Shown: positions 32,997 through 40,978, counted from the stretch's first letter. The stretch is DNA of 50,080 nt from Acetanaerobacterium elongatum (GCF_900103835.1 NZ_FNID01000022.1:1-50080), one strand, 5' to 3'. Notes: generated by a model not told the origin, from the letters alone. Numbers and translations: made by a program.

Positions 32997-34880
32997 TTAG
33001 CTGAGTACACTCATGGTCATGGAGGTTTGAGTGATGGTCATGATGGTGATGACTGTCGATACTGTAAAGCCGCCTAGATAGATGTTGCCGGTTTTCTTGA
33101 AGAACTTTCTGCTTACAATTGTTGCCGCCGGAACAAGAACGAGCAGCGGGAACAGATTGTGTGTACGCATTGCGTTGAAGATGAAGGTGCCGGTTTGAGC
33201 GTAGTTGATATACTGAATAGCAATCAGAACCGCTACACCCGCTACGTTTGCAAGGCAGCTGATGAGGGTAACCAACCAATCGGGCATACCTTCAACACGG
33301 TTGCCGCCGTCTACCAGCAGCGAGTTCACTACATAGAAGAGTGCAAAGGCCGGAACATAGGCAATCCAATACATCATCTTATTGGCGGTGAATACGCGCA
33401 GGGCAACCAGCCAGAAGCGGAAATCGGTTTTAAACCAGAAATCTGCAAAGAACAGGATGGCGCACACAACCGCGAAGGTCATTATTGCGAGCAGGGCGCT
33501 TCTCCAAAGCTTATTCAAGGTAATCTTGTAGCCCCAGCTCTCGGTGGTAGCGCCGTGATTCCTGCCGAATACGAAGTAGTTGAGCAGGAACACACCCAAC
33601 AGGGTAACGGATACGATTAAGCACCATCCGGCCATTTCGTTTACTGCGCCGTCGCCGAACCACTTGTTGGCCGTCATGGGTGCAAACGACTGCTGGCCGA
33701 TCCAGTAGTGCATTACCGGCATTGCTAAAACTGCCGGAATGGCGGTGCTGATAAGCAGGGTTAACCAGTACGCAATCTTCTTCTTGCCGGTGTTAAGGGC
33801 AGGAGCCGGAACGGGAACGGAAGAAGCCTTGAGTACCGAGAAGTAGGGAACGGTGTCCATAATCCACGATGCAAACGGGAACAGGAACAGGAATACTGCG
33901 ATAAGCCCCAGGCAGTTAAATGCCTGCTTTAACGGCCAAACCTGGTTGGTTGGCGCGATAACTTCATGGCCCTTCGGAGTACCCAGTGCGTCATAGAAGA
34001 AGTCTATGGTGCTGGCGGCAGTGGTGGTAGAGAATACGTTCTGCGGATGAATTTCGGGGCTCTGGTAGAACGCTCTTATGTATTCCTTGCCGTTGATGTC
34101 GCCTTTATATTTCTTGCCGTTTTCAACAGGGCCTACAGCGGTTTTGTCTACCTGCTGAACAAAGGACAGTGTTGCGGCACTTTCAAGGATGCGGGCAGGG
34201 TCGCCGCCAACATCTTTTTGACGGAAGAAGTATTCGTCGTACTTGCCTGCAATAACGCCCCAGTTAATCTCGGGGATAACCGGCTGGTCAATGCCCTTAA
34301 TCTTGCAGCCTGTATAATCGGGGTCGTAGCCAACTTCCAGGGCTGCGGCAATCTTATTCGGCCCAAGCTTCAGAGCCGCCTGCTGTGCATAGAACTGAAC
34401 GGTGGAAAGCACAATGCCGGCGCCCATGGAATGGCCGGAAATACCGATCTTGGTTTTATCCACAATGTCAAGATTGTTGTATGCATATTCCACGATGGCG
34501 GCCATGCTGCCGAAGGACTGTTCGCGGCTGAGGCCGTCACGGTTATCGGATGAACCGTGGCCGTACGCATCGGCTGAAATAACGATATAGCCGCGGCGCG
34601 AAAGCTCCACATAGCTCATATCCTGCATTTCAAGGTTGTGCTGGCTGCCGTGCTGTACGATAATGAGCGGAAGCTTGTTATCTACACTAGCATCTTTAGG
34701 AATGAATATCTTTGCGTTAATCTGCTTGCTGCCGTTTGCAATGATGTCAAGGTCTTTTATTGCGACAGTTCCGCCTGCGGTTTGAACGATACTTGCACCA
34801 ACCATGCTGATTATAAGGCAAGCGATAGAGATCCATAGCCAAAGTCGTGGGAAGGTTTTTTTGTTAGTTTGGTTGTTCAT
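32997..34880 (-). CDS. Alpha/beta hydrolase fused to a polytopic membrane domain
   Basis: A 627-residue protein. One membrane anchor (about 12-32) is followed by an alpha/beta hydrolase domain outside the membrane, with the oxyanion HG region (QHGSQ, about 76-80) and the nucleophile elbow GHSMG (S151). About eight hydrophobic helices follow from about 325 to the end. Such hydrolase-membrane fusions occur in Firmicutes but the substrate is not known; a surface esterase acting on acylated sugars is a guess from context. AGGAGGAG lies about 12 bases before the ATG. It is divergent from the AraR-like repressor. Confidence 0.75.
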   Translation of the reverse strand: MNNQTNKKTFPRLWLWISIACLIISMVGASIVQTAGGTVAIKDLDIIANGSKQINAKIFIPKDASVDNKLPLIIVQHGSQHNLEMQDMSYVELSRRGYIVISADAYGHGSSDNRDGLSREQSFGSMAAIVEYAYNNLDIVDKTKIGISGHSMGAGIVLSTVQFYAQQAALKLGPNKIAAALEVGYDPDYTGCKIKGIDQPVIPEINWGVIAGKYDEYFFRQKDVGGDPARILESAATLSFVQQVDKTAVGPVENGKKYKGDINGKEYIRAFYQSPEIHPQNVFSTTTAASTIDFFYDALGTPKGHEVIAPTNQVWPLKQAFNCLGLIAVFLFLFPFASWIMDTVPYFSVLKASSVPVPAPALNTGKKKIAYWLTLLISTAIPAVLAMPVMHYWIGQQSFAPMTANKWFGDGAVNEMAGWCLIVSVTLLGVFLLNYFVFGRNHGATTESWGYKITLNKLWRSALLAIMTFAVVCAILFFADFWFKTDFRFWLVALRVFTANKMMYWIAYVPAFALFYVVNSLLVDGGNRVEGMPDWLVTLISCLANVAGVAVLIAIQYINYAQTGTFIFNAMRTHNLFPLLVLVPAATIVSRKFFKKTGNIYLGGFTVSTVITIMTITQTSMTMSVLS

Positions 34881-35299
34881 ATGTTGCTCGCTCCTCCTGT
34901 TTTAATGCTCATCGCTAGTGTGATTGAAATCAGCTTTTACTCCCCGGTTTTTCACCTCCAAGCCCTTTTAATAACATTATAACAGTTAATAGGACACCCT
35001 GCTGAACTTTTTGCAGTTGTTTGCTGTAATTTATTCTGCAGTGTATGCTTGTGTTGTGTAGACCATTCATAGCAGTGAGTAGTCACAACAAGTTGTCCTT
35101 ACAACTTATTCTATACAAACTTGCGAACAATACAATACCTTTTGTGACATTTCTCATACAATTACAAATAGGTGCGTACATATATGTGCAAAATTAACAT
35201 AATTCTCGGTGCTGCCTTTAAAAATTTCGTACTTTTAATTGCAAAACGCAACTAATCGTGGTAAAATATGTACGTACTAATTGTGGGGGCGGGAATTCG
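34881..35299. promoter_or_regulatory. Shared control region of the hydrolase and AraR-like genes
   Basis: No gene is seen. An inverted repeat AAGTTGT/ACAACTT is at 35090-35107. Three sites look like AraR boxes: around 35173-35190 (TGCGTACATATATGTGCA), 35224-35236 (ATTTCGTACTTTT) and 35263-35281 with a GTACGTAC core at 35270-35277. For the hydrolase, TATAAT on the minus strand near 34978 is the only -10 candidate. Confidence 0.5.
35239..35281 (+). promoter_or_regulatory. Promoter and operator of the AraR-like repressor gene
   Basis: TTGCAA (35239-35244), 17-base spacer, TAAAAT (35262-35267), followed at once by the palindrome GTACGTAC (35270-35277) inside ATGTACGTACTAATT. This core closely resembles the known Bacillus AraR operator. 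Autorepression is inferred. Confidence 0.72.
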
Positions 35300-36385
35300 A
35301 TGAGCGAAAAAACAAAGTACCAAATGGTTGCCAATATCATCCGCACAGACATCGCGCAGAGGATGGCCGCAGAAAGCGGACGGCTGCCGACCGAGATTGA
35401 GCTGGCTCAGCTATACTCTGTCAGCCGCCAAACCATCCGGCAGGCGCTTAATCTTCTGGAGCAGGAGGGCCTTGTGGAGCGCAAGCAGGGCAGCGGAACC
35501 TATGTATCCCGCGACCAGGGCAGGTACAAAACCGACAACAGGAACGTAGGGGTCATCTTCTCCTATATCACCGAATATATCTTCCCCTCTATCGTCAGAG
35601 GAATTGTGAAAACGCTGGACGAAAAGGGGTTTACCTTATCGCTGTCGTCTACCTACAATCGAACCGACAACGAGCGCGCGAAGCTGGAATACTACCTTAC
35701 GCACCCCGTGCGGGGGCTGATTATTGAGGGCACGAAAACCGCGCTTCCCAACCCCAACATCAACCTGTATGAGGAGCTGGAGGCCCGCGGCACCTCGATA
35801 GTTTTTATTCATGCCTCTTATGACCAGCTCAAGAACCCGATATCGGTTACCGTTGATGACCGTGCGGGCGGCAGGATGGCAACAGAATTCCTGCTTGACC
35901 GGGGGCACAGCAAAATAGCTGCGATATTTAAATCAGACGACAAGCAGGGCGTGGAGCGGTGCACGGGGTTTATGCAGGCGGTTTCGCGCGCGGGGCTTAC
36001 GCTGAATGACGACAGCGTGTGCTGGTACAATGACCTAAACCGCGCGGGGTTCACGACCTCTGCACAGCTGAAAAATCTCATCAACGGCCACACCGCCATC
36101 ATCTGCTACAATGATATGATTGCCTTGGATGTACTGAAGGCAATCAAGCTGGAGGGGAAGAGCGTTCCGGAGGATCTGTCGCTCATCAGCTTTGACGACA
36201 GCCTGTATGCGAGTATTGCGTCGCCCAACATCACCTCGCTGTCGCACCCCAAGGATGAGCTTGGACGGGTAGCCGCCGAAAAGGTTGTAAATATGATTTG
36301 CGGCAAGCAGGAGACCTCGAAGATATTCCAGTGGAAAACAGTAGAGCGTGCCAGTGTAAAGGAACTTTCTTTTGCGAACATCTGA
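35300..36385 (+). CDS. GntR/LacI hybrid transcriptional regulator (AraR-like)
   Basis: A 361-residue repressor: a GntR-type winged helix (about 5-72; LPTEIELAQLYSVSRQTIRQAL and RKQGSGTYV) joined to a LacI/GalR-type sugar-binding domain (about 85-350; RGLIIEGT and the late SFDDSLYASIASP). This architecture is that of AraR of Bacillus, the L-arabinose repressor. ATG 35300 follows a GGGGGCGGG site. The promoter carries an AraR-like palindrome. Arabinose or a xylan-derived sugar is a plausible effector; related boxes may exist before the GH67 and uxuB genes. Confidence 0.88.
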   Translation: MSEKTKYQMVANIIRTDIAQRMAAESGRLPTEIELAQLYSVSRQTIRQALNLLEQEGLVERKQGSGTYVSRDQGRYKTDNRNVGVIFSYITEYIFPSIVRGIVKTLDEKGFTLSLSSTYNRTDNERAKLEYYLTHPVRGLIIEGTKTALPNPNINLYEELEARGTSIVFIHASYDQLKNPISVTVDDRAGGRMATEFLLDRGHSKIAAIFKSDDKQGVERCTGFMQAVSRAGLTLNDDSVCWYNDLNRAGFTTSAQLKNLINGHTAIICYNDMIALDVLKAIKLEGKSVPEDLSLISFDDSLYASIASPNITSLSHPKDELGRVAAEKVVNMICGKQETSKIFQWKTVERASVKELSFANI

Positions 36386-36468
36386 TTTCGGCTGATGGTG
36401 CTACATATTACTATAATAAATAACAGCTGCGGGTTGCTTAATGCTTCCGTAGCTGAAGCCAAAACAAA

Positions 36469-36497
36469 AACACCCGTGTAGAGAACGGGTGTTTTTC
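36469..36497. terminator. Bidirectional terminator after the AraR-like gene
   Basis: A stem AACACCCGT/ACGGGTGTT with T run on the plus strand and A run on the other side, so it works for the repressor gene and originally for the tRNA-Tyr transcript from the right. A second hairpin CAGCTGCGG...CCGTAGCTG lies at about 36423-36454. Confidence 0.75.
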
Positions 36498-36499
36498 TA

Positions 36500-36552
36500 T
36501 GGTGGGAGGAGATGGATTCGAACCATCAAAGCGAGACGCAACAGATTTACAG
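36500..36552 (-). pseudogene. 3' half of tRNA-Tyr (distal attachment site)
   Basis: 53 bases identical, except one, to the 3' part of the intact tRNA-Tyr at 40620-40704, from the anticodon loop to the encoded CCA end. Identity stops sharply at 36552. Duplication from anticodon loop to 3' end is the classic footprint of tyrosine-recombinase integration into a tRNA gene. It keeps a terminator downstream, so it marks the chromosome-side end of the element. Confidence 0.88.
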
Positions 36553-36636
36553 CCTTATTCAAAATCATTTTACGAAATGCGACAAATTACGATACAATAT
36601 AAGCAACCCAATTTAACTACAAGGAGTTGCATTGAC

Positions 36637-36918
36637 GTGTATCTTGAAAAAAGCTTATCTCTCATGATGAATGATAAGAGCAAAAACAACATCTCTTCTA
36701 ATAATTATTCAACCATTTTAAGTAAACTCAAGTCACAAAGAATTTTATTTTGTGATTATATGAAATTATGGCTTGAGACTCATAAGTTTAAGCTTCAAGG
36801 GAACACTTATGAAACATATTATGGTCAAATATATAACCACATTGCCCCATACTTTGCTGAGGAAGGTATTTATCTCGATGAAATTAACGTGTTTTTATCT
36901 GCAAAATTGGATAGATAA
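36637..36918 (+). pseudogene. Truncated tyrosine-type integrase (N-terminal core-binding domain)
   Basis: 93 residues from GTG 36637 (AAGGAG 10 bases upstream). The segment LFCDYMKLWLETHKFKL followed by TYETYYGQIYNHIAPYF is the typical SAM-like core-binding domain of phage/ICE integrases. The frame ends at TAG-like termination before the catalytic domain, so Arg, His and Tyr active residues are all missing. It lies 85 bases from the tRNA-Tyr att remnant, where the integrase of a tRNA-specific element is expected. Hence a remnant rather than an active enzyme. Confidence 0.72.
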
Positions 36919-36927
36919 TCTCGGCTT

Positions 36928-36965
36928 CAAATTGCCCTAGAGTAAGACTAGGGCAATTTGAATTT
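36928..36965. terminator. Perfect hairpin after the integrase stub
   Basis: A 13-bp perfect stem CAAATTGCCCTAG / CTAGGGCAATTTG with a 7-base loop. The T-run is poor, so termination strength is uncertain. Confidence 0.6.
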
Positions 36966-37091
36966 AGTTTCAATGGTTTATCTCCCCGGGGGGGTTGTTT
37001 ACATATATTAGAAATGATGCTATAATAATTCATATGTGCATCTATTAAATAAGACTTGCGGGGTACTAATATTTCATTTGATGGAGGAAGT

Positions 37092-38315
37092 ATGTATAAA
37101 AAAATAATTATTGTTTTATGTACCACTTTAATGTTAGTTTCATGCAGTAATAATAGCAATTGGGATGTTAGCAATGCGGCTGTTAGCCAAATGCAGGATA
37201 GTATAAGCAATACTCCAAATGAAAGCTCAAGTCGTGAGCCACTTGAAATTCCTTCAGAACAATTAGTCCAAGAGAATATCATTCAATCATCAAATGATAA
37301 AGTTTGCTATAATTTAACTAAGCAAATTGGTGTAGACAAATTTACTATTGTTAATGTAAGTTTCATTAATAATAGCACACTTATTATCATTCATAAGGAT
37401 GTCAATGATACACAAAATCAATGCTATTTTCTAACGCTATACGATGTAAAACATCTTAAAATTTTAAAGACGCTGACTATAAAAATGAGTACCGGAAATA
37501 GAAACACTTCTTGCGGTTTGGGAGATGATTCGATAAGGGCTCTAGATCTCAATAAGGGTTGCTTAAGTTTGTATGATTATACTTTGAACCCAATAAGAGA
37601 AATTATGTTGCCTTCAGGCTATTCCGGCAACAAAATTGCACTATCAAAAGATAATAAAAAAGTTGCTTATATAACAAATGAAAAAAGAAGTCTTGAAGTT
37701 TACGACGTTGACAATAACCAACTTATTTACTCACTTGATAGAATACAATTGCCACAGTATGACAGTGATATTTTTTGTACTGATGTAGCATTTCTGGATA
37801 GCTCCAAAATTCTCTTAAACTTAGTGACGCAGAAACATGAATTATGCATGGCGATTTTCAACATTGGGACTGGAGATTTGAATTACATCATAGATGGGAA
37901 TATGAAATTAAGTCAGTCCCGAGAAGATTACTATTTTAAAAATGACATAACCGGTTCTTTTAATTCGCTGATGAGCAGTAAATGCGATACTTTTAAAGTT
38001 ATAAATACCGATGGAAAACAAGAGGCTCAGTATGTACCAGTACCTGAACAATATAATCAAGCTGAAGATATCTGCTTTAGTAGAATCAGTAGCAACAAAT
38101 TATTAGTGGACTTCAGCGATGATTATTCTAAGATCAACTTAAGTATGATAAACTCAGATGATACCGTTAAATATAAAATTCTTCTTGAAAATAGAGATGA
38201 TGAATTTGAGCCAGTTAATCTGCAGTCTGACAATATATTTTCAGAAGACGGGGAATCAATTGCAATGATTACATCTGGGAGATCACTTTATCTTATTAAA
38301 GATAAAAATAACTAA
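37092..38315 (+). CDS. Lipoprotein of unknown function
   Basis: A 407-residue secreted lipoprotein: a signal peptide with lipobox LVSC (lipidated Cys at residue 18), then a Ser/Asn-rich linker to about 70, then a long beta-rich domain. Repeated patterns such as KVAYITNEKRSLEVYDV and SIAMITSGRSLYLIKD suggest beta-propeller-like blades of the kind in WD40/TolB-type proteins, but I cannot assign a family. ATG 37092 follows GGAGG by 4 bases. It is very AT-rich, unlike the chromosome around it, and lies inside the tRNA-Tyr element as cargo. A terminator follows. Confidence 0.72.
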   Translation: MYKKIIIVLCTTLMLVSCSNNSNWDVSNAAVSQMQDSISNTPNESSSREPLEIPSEQLVQENIIQSSNDKVCYNLTKQIGVDKFTIVNVSFINNSTLIIIHKDVNDTQNQCYFLTLYDVKHLKILKTLTIKMSTGNRNTSCGLGDDSIRALDLNKGCLSLYDYTLNPIREIMLPSGYSGNKIALSKDNKKVAYITNEKRSLEVYDVDNNQLIYSLDRIQLPQYDSDIFCTDVAFLDSSKILLNLVTQKHELCMAIFNIGTGDLNYIIDGNMKLSQSREDYYFKNDITGSFNSLMSSKCDTFKVINTDGKQEAQYVPVPEQYNQAEDICFSRISSNKLLVDFSDDYSKINLSMINSDDTVKYKILLENRDDEFEPVNLQSDNIFSEDGESIAMITSGRSLYLIKDKNN

Positions 38316-38350
38316 CGAAGTTATTTAATTATATTCAAATTTAATTACTT

Positions 38351-38392
38351 AGGCTTTAGGGGCGATTAACGCTTCTAAAGCCTTTATTATTT
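38351..38392 (+). terminator. Rho-independent terminator after the lipoprotein gene
   Basis: Stem AGGCTTTAG / CTAAAGCCT (38351-38359 with 38374-38382), then TTATTATTT. Confidence 0.8.
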
Positions 38393-38410
38393 AGGGAGTG
38401 TTTATAAGAA

Positions 38411-39040
38411 ATGAATTATATTAAAATGCCGAATTGCCTGTTTAAGCTTGGCCTGAAGGCCAATGAGCTTGTTATGCTTACCTATCTTGCCAGTATCCAC
38501 AAGCCAGACCATCAAGATTATGTAGTTGCAAAATATGAAACTATCGCAAAAGCGTGCGGCTACACCAGCGCGGATTCTGCCATGACCATTGTAAGCTCAC
38601 TGGAGCAGAAGGGCTTTATCTCTATCATACCGCGCCATAACCCATTCACAGGCATAACACTGGCCAACGGCTACATTGTGAACTTACCGGCCACAAAAAA
38701 CGGCTATTTTAAAGTGGATAGAGAAATGTTCCGCAAGGTTGCCGCCTGCACCGGTACGACGGCCACGGCCATCTACCTGTACATACTCCGTTGCATGAAT
38801 AACACCGCCGCAGCGTTCCCATCTCTGAGCAACATCCGGGATAACGTGCATCTGACGATAGCGACCATTGTGAAAAAGATTCGTGCGCTGCAGGAGTACC
38901 TGTTTCTAAAAAAACAAAACCGCCGGAAACAAGATGGCAGCTTTTCACATAACCTCTACATACTACTGTTCGGAGAGCAACCAAAAGCAAAGCAAAAGAA
39001 AAAAGGCTCTATAATAAATGTTGTGGTAGACAGCAAATAG
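38411..39040 (+). CDS. Helix-turn-helix protein, 3' end replaced by an IS
   Basis: A 209-residue protein with an N-terminal winged-helix pattern (about 10-80; LGLKANELVMLTYLASIHK, then a TIAKACGYTS...VSSLEQKGFI recognition helix and wing). A second half (about 120-180) has another HTH-like stretch. It resembles the HTH_36-type regulators or replication-initiator N-domains common on mobile elements. The last 12 codons lie inside the ISL3 left end (39005). Joining the flanking DNA without the IS gives a different short tail (QLRVA, stop), so the insertion changed only the C-terminus. The start at 38411 has a distant GGGAG. Confidence 0.65.
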   Translation: MNYIKMPNCLFKLGLKANELVMLTYLASIHKPDHQDYVVAKYETIAKACGYTSADSAMTIVSSLEQKGFISIIPRHNPFTGITLANGYIVNLPATKNGYFKVDREMFRKVAACTGTTATAIYLYILRCMNNTAAAFPSLSNIRDNVHLTIATIVKKIRALQEYLFLKKQNRRKQDGSFSHNLYILLFGEQPKAKQKKKGSIINVVVDSK

Positions 39041-40394
39041 AGCTCAAAAAAGAGTAAAAAAAGAGAGCATATTTGTGGAAAAACCGATAGAATGGAATTG
39101 CTTAGAACCATCATCGGAGGTACACAATATGCTCTCTACTAATATTACAGAAAAACTGCTGGGATTAAAAGAGGTAATCATAAAAAAGGAAGAGAATATT
39201 AACGGAATTTATAAAGCCACAATAGAACTGCCAAGAAAAGCACATCTCTGCCCGTGTTGCGGACAAGAAACGGATTGTGTACATGATTACCGCTTACAGC
39301 CCGCTAAGGACATACCGGCTTTCGGTATGCAAGTGATACTGTTATACCGCAAACGCCGCTACCGCTGTAAGGCCTGTGGTAAGTGCTTCTACGAGAAGAA
39401 TACTTTTTTACCCCACTATCACCGAATGACAAGCCGTCTTGTGGCCTATGTAATAGACCGCCTGCGGGATATCTACTCATTTACCAGTATAGCAAATCAG
39501 GTGAACCTTTCCGTATCAACCGTTATCCGTATCTTTGACATTGTTAATTATGGCAAGCCTGTACTAGGTAATGTATTGGGTATTGATGAATTCAAAGGTA
39601 ATACAGGAAAAGAAAAATATCAATGTATTCTTACAGACCCTGAGAACGGATGGGTTTTAGATGTCCTCCCTGATCGCTTCTTTCACAATTTAGCTGCCTA
39701 TTTCAAAGATCTAAACCGCTTTAATACTTCCTTTGTTGTCAGTGATATGTGGAAGCCCTATGCGGATATCTTTGGTACATACTTTAAAACCGCTAAGCAC
39801 GTTTTAGATAGATATCATATCATGAGACAAGTGGAATGGGCCTTTGAAGCGGTACGGAAAGAAGAGCAAAAGAAATTCTCAAAATCTCACCGGATATACT
39901 TTAAGCATTCCAGATTTCTTTTATTAAAACCTTTCGATTCCTTATCGAATGAGCAAAAACAGGAGGTAAACGTGATGCTTTACGCAAGTCCGAACCTATC
40001 CAGCGCTTATTATCTTAAAGAATCCTTTTGTAAGTTATCCAGAATTAAGGATGCGGTATTGCTGCGACAAGAACTATCCTCTTGGATTTTACACGCTCAA
40101 AACAGTTCCATTCCTCGTTTCCATCAGTGTGCTGATACCTTTATCCTTTGGGCTCCTGAGATTCTTAACGCCTTCACCTTGCCTTACTCCAATGGTTTCA
40201 CCGAGGGCTGTAACAACAAAATTAAGGTATTAAAACGTAATACCTATGGTTATCGTAATTTCTTCCGCTTCAGAAACAGAATCCTTCATGTTTTTAGTCA
40301 GCAAAATGCTGCTTTGTCCTCTTAACGCTTCCTTCGCTGCTTTTATTGTTCCCATTCTTTCCTTTTCCTGCACCACAACTATTGACATAGAGCC
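39005..40394 (+). mobile_element. ISL3-family insertion sequence
   Basis: A 1390-bp element with one transposase gene. The left end GGCTCTATAATAAATGTTGT and the inverted right end GGCTCTATGTCAATAGTTGT match at the first 8 bases and again at GTTGTGGT. Flanks are AGAAAAAA (38997-39004) and ACAAAAAA (40395-40402): an 8-bp target duplication, the ISL3 length, with one mismatch. It is inserted at the extreme 3' end of the HTH gene, next to a hairpin terminator. Confidence 0.88.
39129..40325 (+). CDS. ISL3-family transposase
   Basis: A 398-residue DDE transposase. An N-terminal zinc finger (CPCCG...CKACGKC, about 41-86) is followed by a DNA-binding region and the catalytic acids: D153 in IDEFKG, D206 in SDMWKPY and E359 in GFTEGCNNKIK, with a typical C-terminal KRNTYGYRNF motif. 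ATG 39129 is chosen because GGAGGT lies 7 bases ahead. It is full length with no frameshift, so the element may be active. Confidence 0.95.
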   Translation: MLSTNITEKLLGLKEVIIKKEENINGIYKATIELPRKAHLCPCCGQETDCVHDYRLQPAKDIPAFGMQVILLYRKRRYRCKACGKCFYEKNTFLPHYHRMTSRLVAYVIDRLRDIYSFTSIANQVNLSVSTVIRIFDIVNYGKPVLGNVLGIDEFKGNTGKEKYQCILTDPENGWVLDVLPDRFFHNLAAYFKDLNRFNTSFVVSDMWKPYADIFGTYFKTAKHVLDRYHIMRQVEWAFEAVRKEEQKKFSKSHRIYFKHSRFLLLKPFDSLSNEQKQEVNVMLYASPNLSSAYYLKESFCKLSRIKDAVLLRQELSSWILHAQNSSIPRFHQCADTFILWAPEILNAFTLPYSNGFTEGCNNKIKVLKRNTYGYRNFFRFRNRILHVFSQQNAALSS

Positions 40395-40402
40395 ACAAAA
40401 AA

Positions 40403-40498
40403 CAGCTGCGGGTAGCTTAATGCTTCCGCAGCTGAAGCCAAAACAAAAGCACCCGCTGAATAGCAGGTGCTTTTCTATGGTGGGAGGAGATGTGATTC
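40403..40498 (-). pseudogene. Damaged tRNA-Tyr 3' end with two terminators (internal copy)
   Basis: On the minus strand it carries the acceptor-arm end CATCTCCTCCCACCA, a terminator hairpin (CACCTGCTATTCAGCGGGTG) and a second hairpin CAGCTGCGG...CCGCAGCTG with a T run. It matches both the 36420-36515 region and, over 43 bases, the intact gene end 142 bases to the right (40592-40634). The T-arm is altered. Confidence 0.7.
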
Positions 40499-40584
40499 CA
40501 ACGCCTTTGCTGCACAAAGGCGCGAGCTTCGGCTCGCTCTGCGGAGCTCACCTCGTTCGAATCCTACTCCTGCCTAAAAACCAT

Positions 40585-40618
40585 AGAAAAACACCCGCTG
40601 AATAGCAGGTGTTTTTCT
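40585..40618 (-). terminator. Terminator of the tRNA-Thr/tRNA-Tyr transcript
   Basis: An 11-bp stem AGAAAAACACC / GGTGTTTTTCT. On the minus strand it directly follows the tRNA-Tyr CCA end and supplies the T run. Confidence 0.82.
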
Positions 40619-40619
40619 A

Positions 40620-40704
40620 TGGTGGGAGGAGATGGATTCGAACCATCGAAGCGAGACGCAACAGATTTACAGTCTGCCCCCTTTGGCCACTCGGGAACCC
40701 TCCC
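40620..40704 (-). tRNA. tRNA-Tyr (GTA)
   Basis: An 85-base tRNA on the minus strand including the encoded CCA. The acceptor stem is GGGAGGG paired with TCCTCCC (one G-U), the anticodon loop CTGTAAA carries GTA, a long variable arm is present as expected for bacterial tRNA-Tyr, and the T-loop is TTCGAAT. It lies 180 bases after tRNA-Thr in the same orientation. It is the integration target of the element to its left; the 3' half from the anticodon loop was presumably supplied by that element. Confidence 0.95.
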
Positions 40705-40728
40705 ATATTCAATTGATTGGCAGCTTAA

Positions 40729-40749
40729 CAGTGGAGCTGGTGGACGGAT
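40729..40749 (-). pseudogene. 3'-terminal fragment of tRNA-Thr
   Basis: 21 bases identical to 40881-40901, the tRNA-Thr acceptor arm with CCA plus three flanking bases, 152 bases away in the same orientation. The sequence diverges exactly in the T-arm, as at the damaged tRNA-Tyr copy. The intervening sequence is GC-rich with inverted repeats and contains a reversed T-arm-like GGGTTCGAATCC near 40852. Confidence 0.75.
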
Positions 40750-40883
40750 GCAGCCGCTGCGCGTCTGCCGGGCTTGCGCTGTCGCGCTGCGCCCCTTTTC
40801 GCTAAAAAACTGCCGCCGGCAGCTTTTCTTAACGCGAAAAGCCCTCTCAGGGTTCGAATCCGTGCCGAACTTACTCAAAACAG

Positions 40884-40959
40884 TGGAGCTGGTGGACGGA
40901 TTCGAACCCCCGACCTGCTGATTACAAATCAGCTGCTCTACCGGCTGAGCTACACCAGC
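40884..40959 (-). tRNA. tRNA-Thr (TGT)
   Basis: A 76-base tRNA on the minus strand including CCA. The acceptor GCTGGTG pairs with CACCAGC, the D-arm is normal, the anticodon stem-loop CTGATTTGTAATCAG carries TGT, and the T-arm contains GGGGGTTCGAATCC. It is transcribed ahead of tRNA-Tyr from the strong promoter at 40979-41007. Confidence 0.97.
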
Positions 40960-40978
40960 GTTTTTGTCGACGCATGTT

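Larger units (their letters stand above)
36500..40619. mobile_element. Remnant integrative element in tRNA-Tyr
   Basis: Bounded by the partial tRNA-Tyr copy (36500-36552) and the reconstructed intact tRNA-Tyr (40620-40704). Contents: a truncated integrase next to the distal repeat, a lipoprotein, a HTH gene, and an ISL3-family IS. The left 1.9 kb are strikingly AT-rich. A third, damaged tRNA-Tyr 3' end with the same downstream terminators lies at 40403-40498, suggesting two successive integrations in the same tRNA. No relaxase, capsid or replication genes remain, so it appears decayed. Confidence 0.75.

Noticed and set aside
36499-36636. N-terminal extension of the integrase stub through the tRNA remnant
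   Set aside because: The first codons would come from the reversed tRNA-Tyr sequence; the GTG at 36637 with a ribosome site is a better start.
40501-40580. A plus-strand tRNA with T-arm GTTCGAATCC
   Set aside because: Only the T-arm-like segment is present; no acceptor pairing, anticodon arm or CCA end can be built, so it is repeat material.
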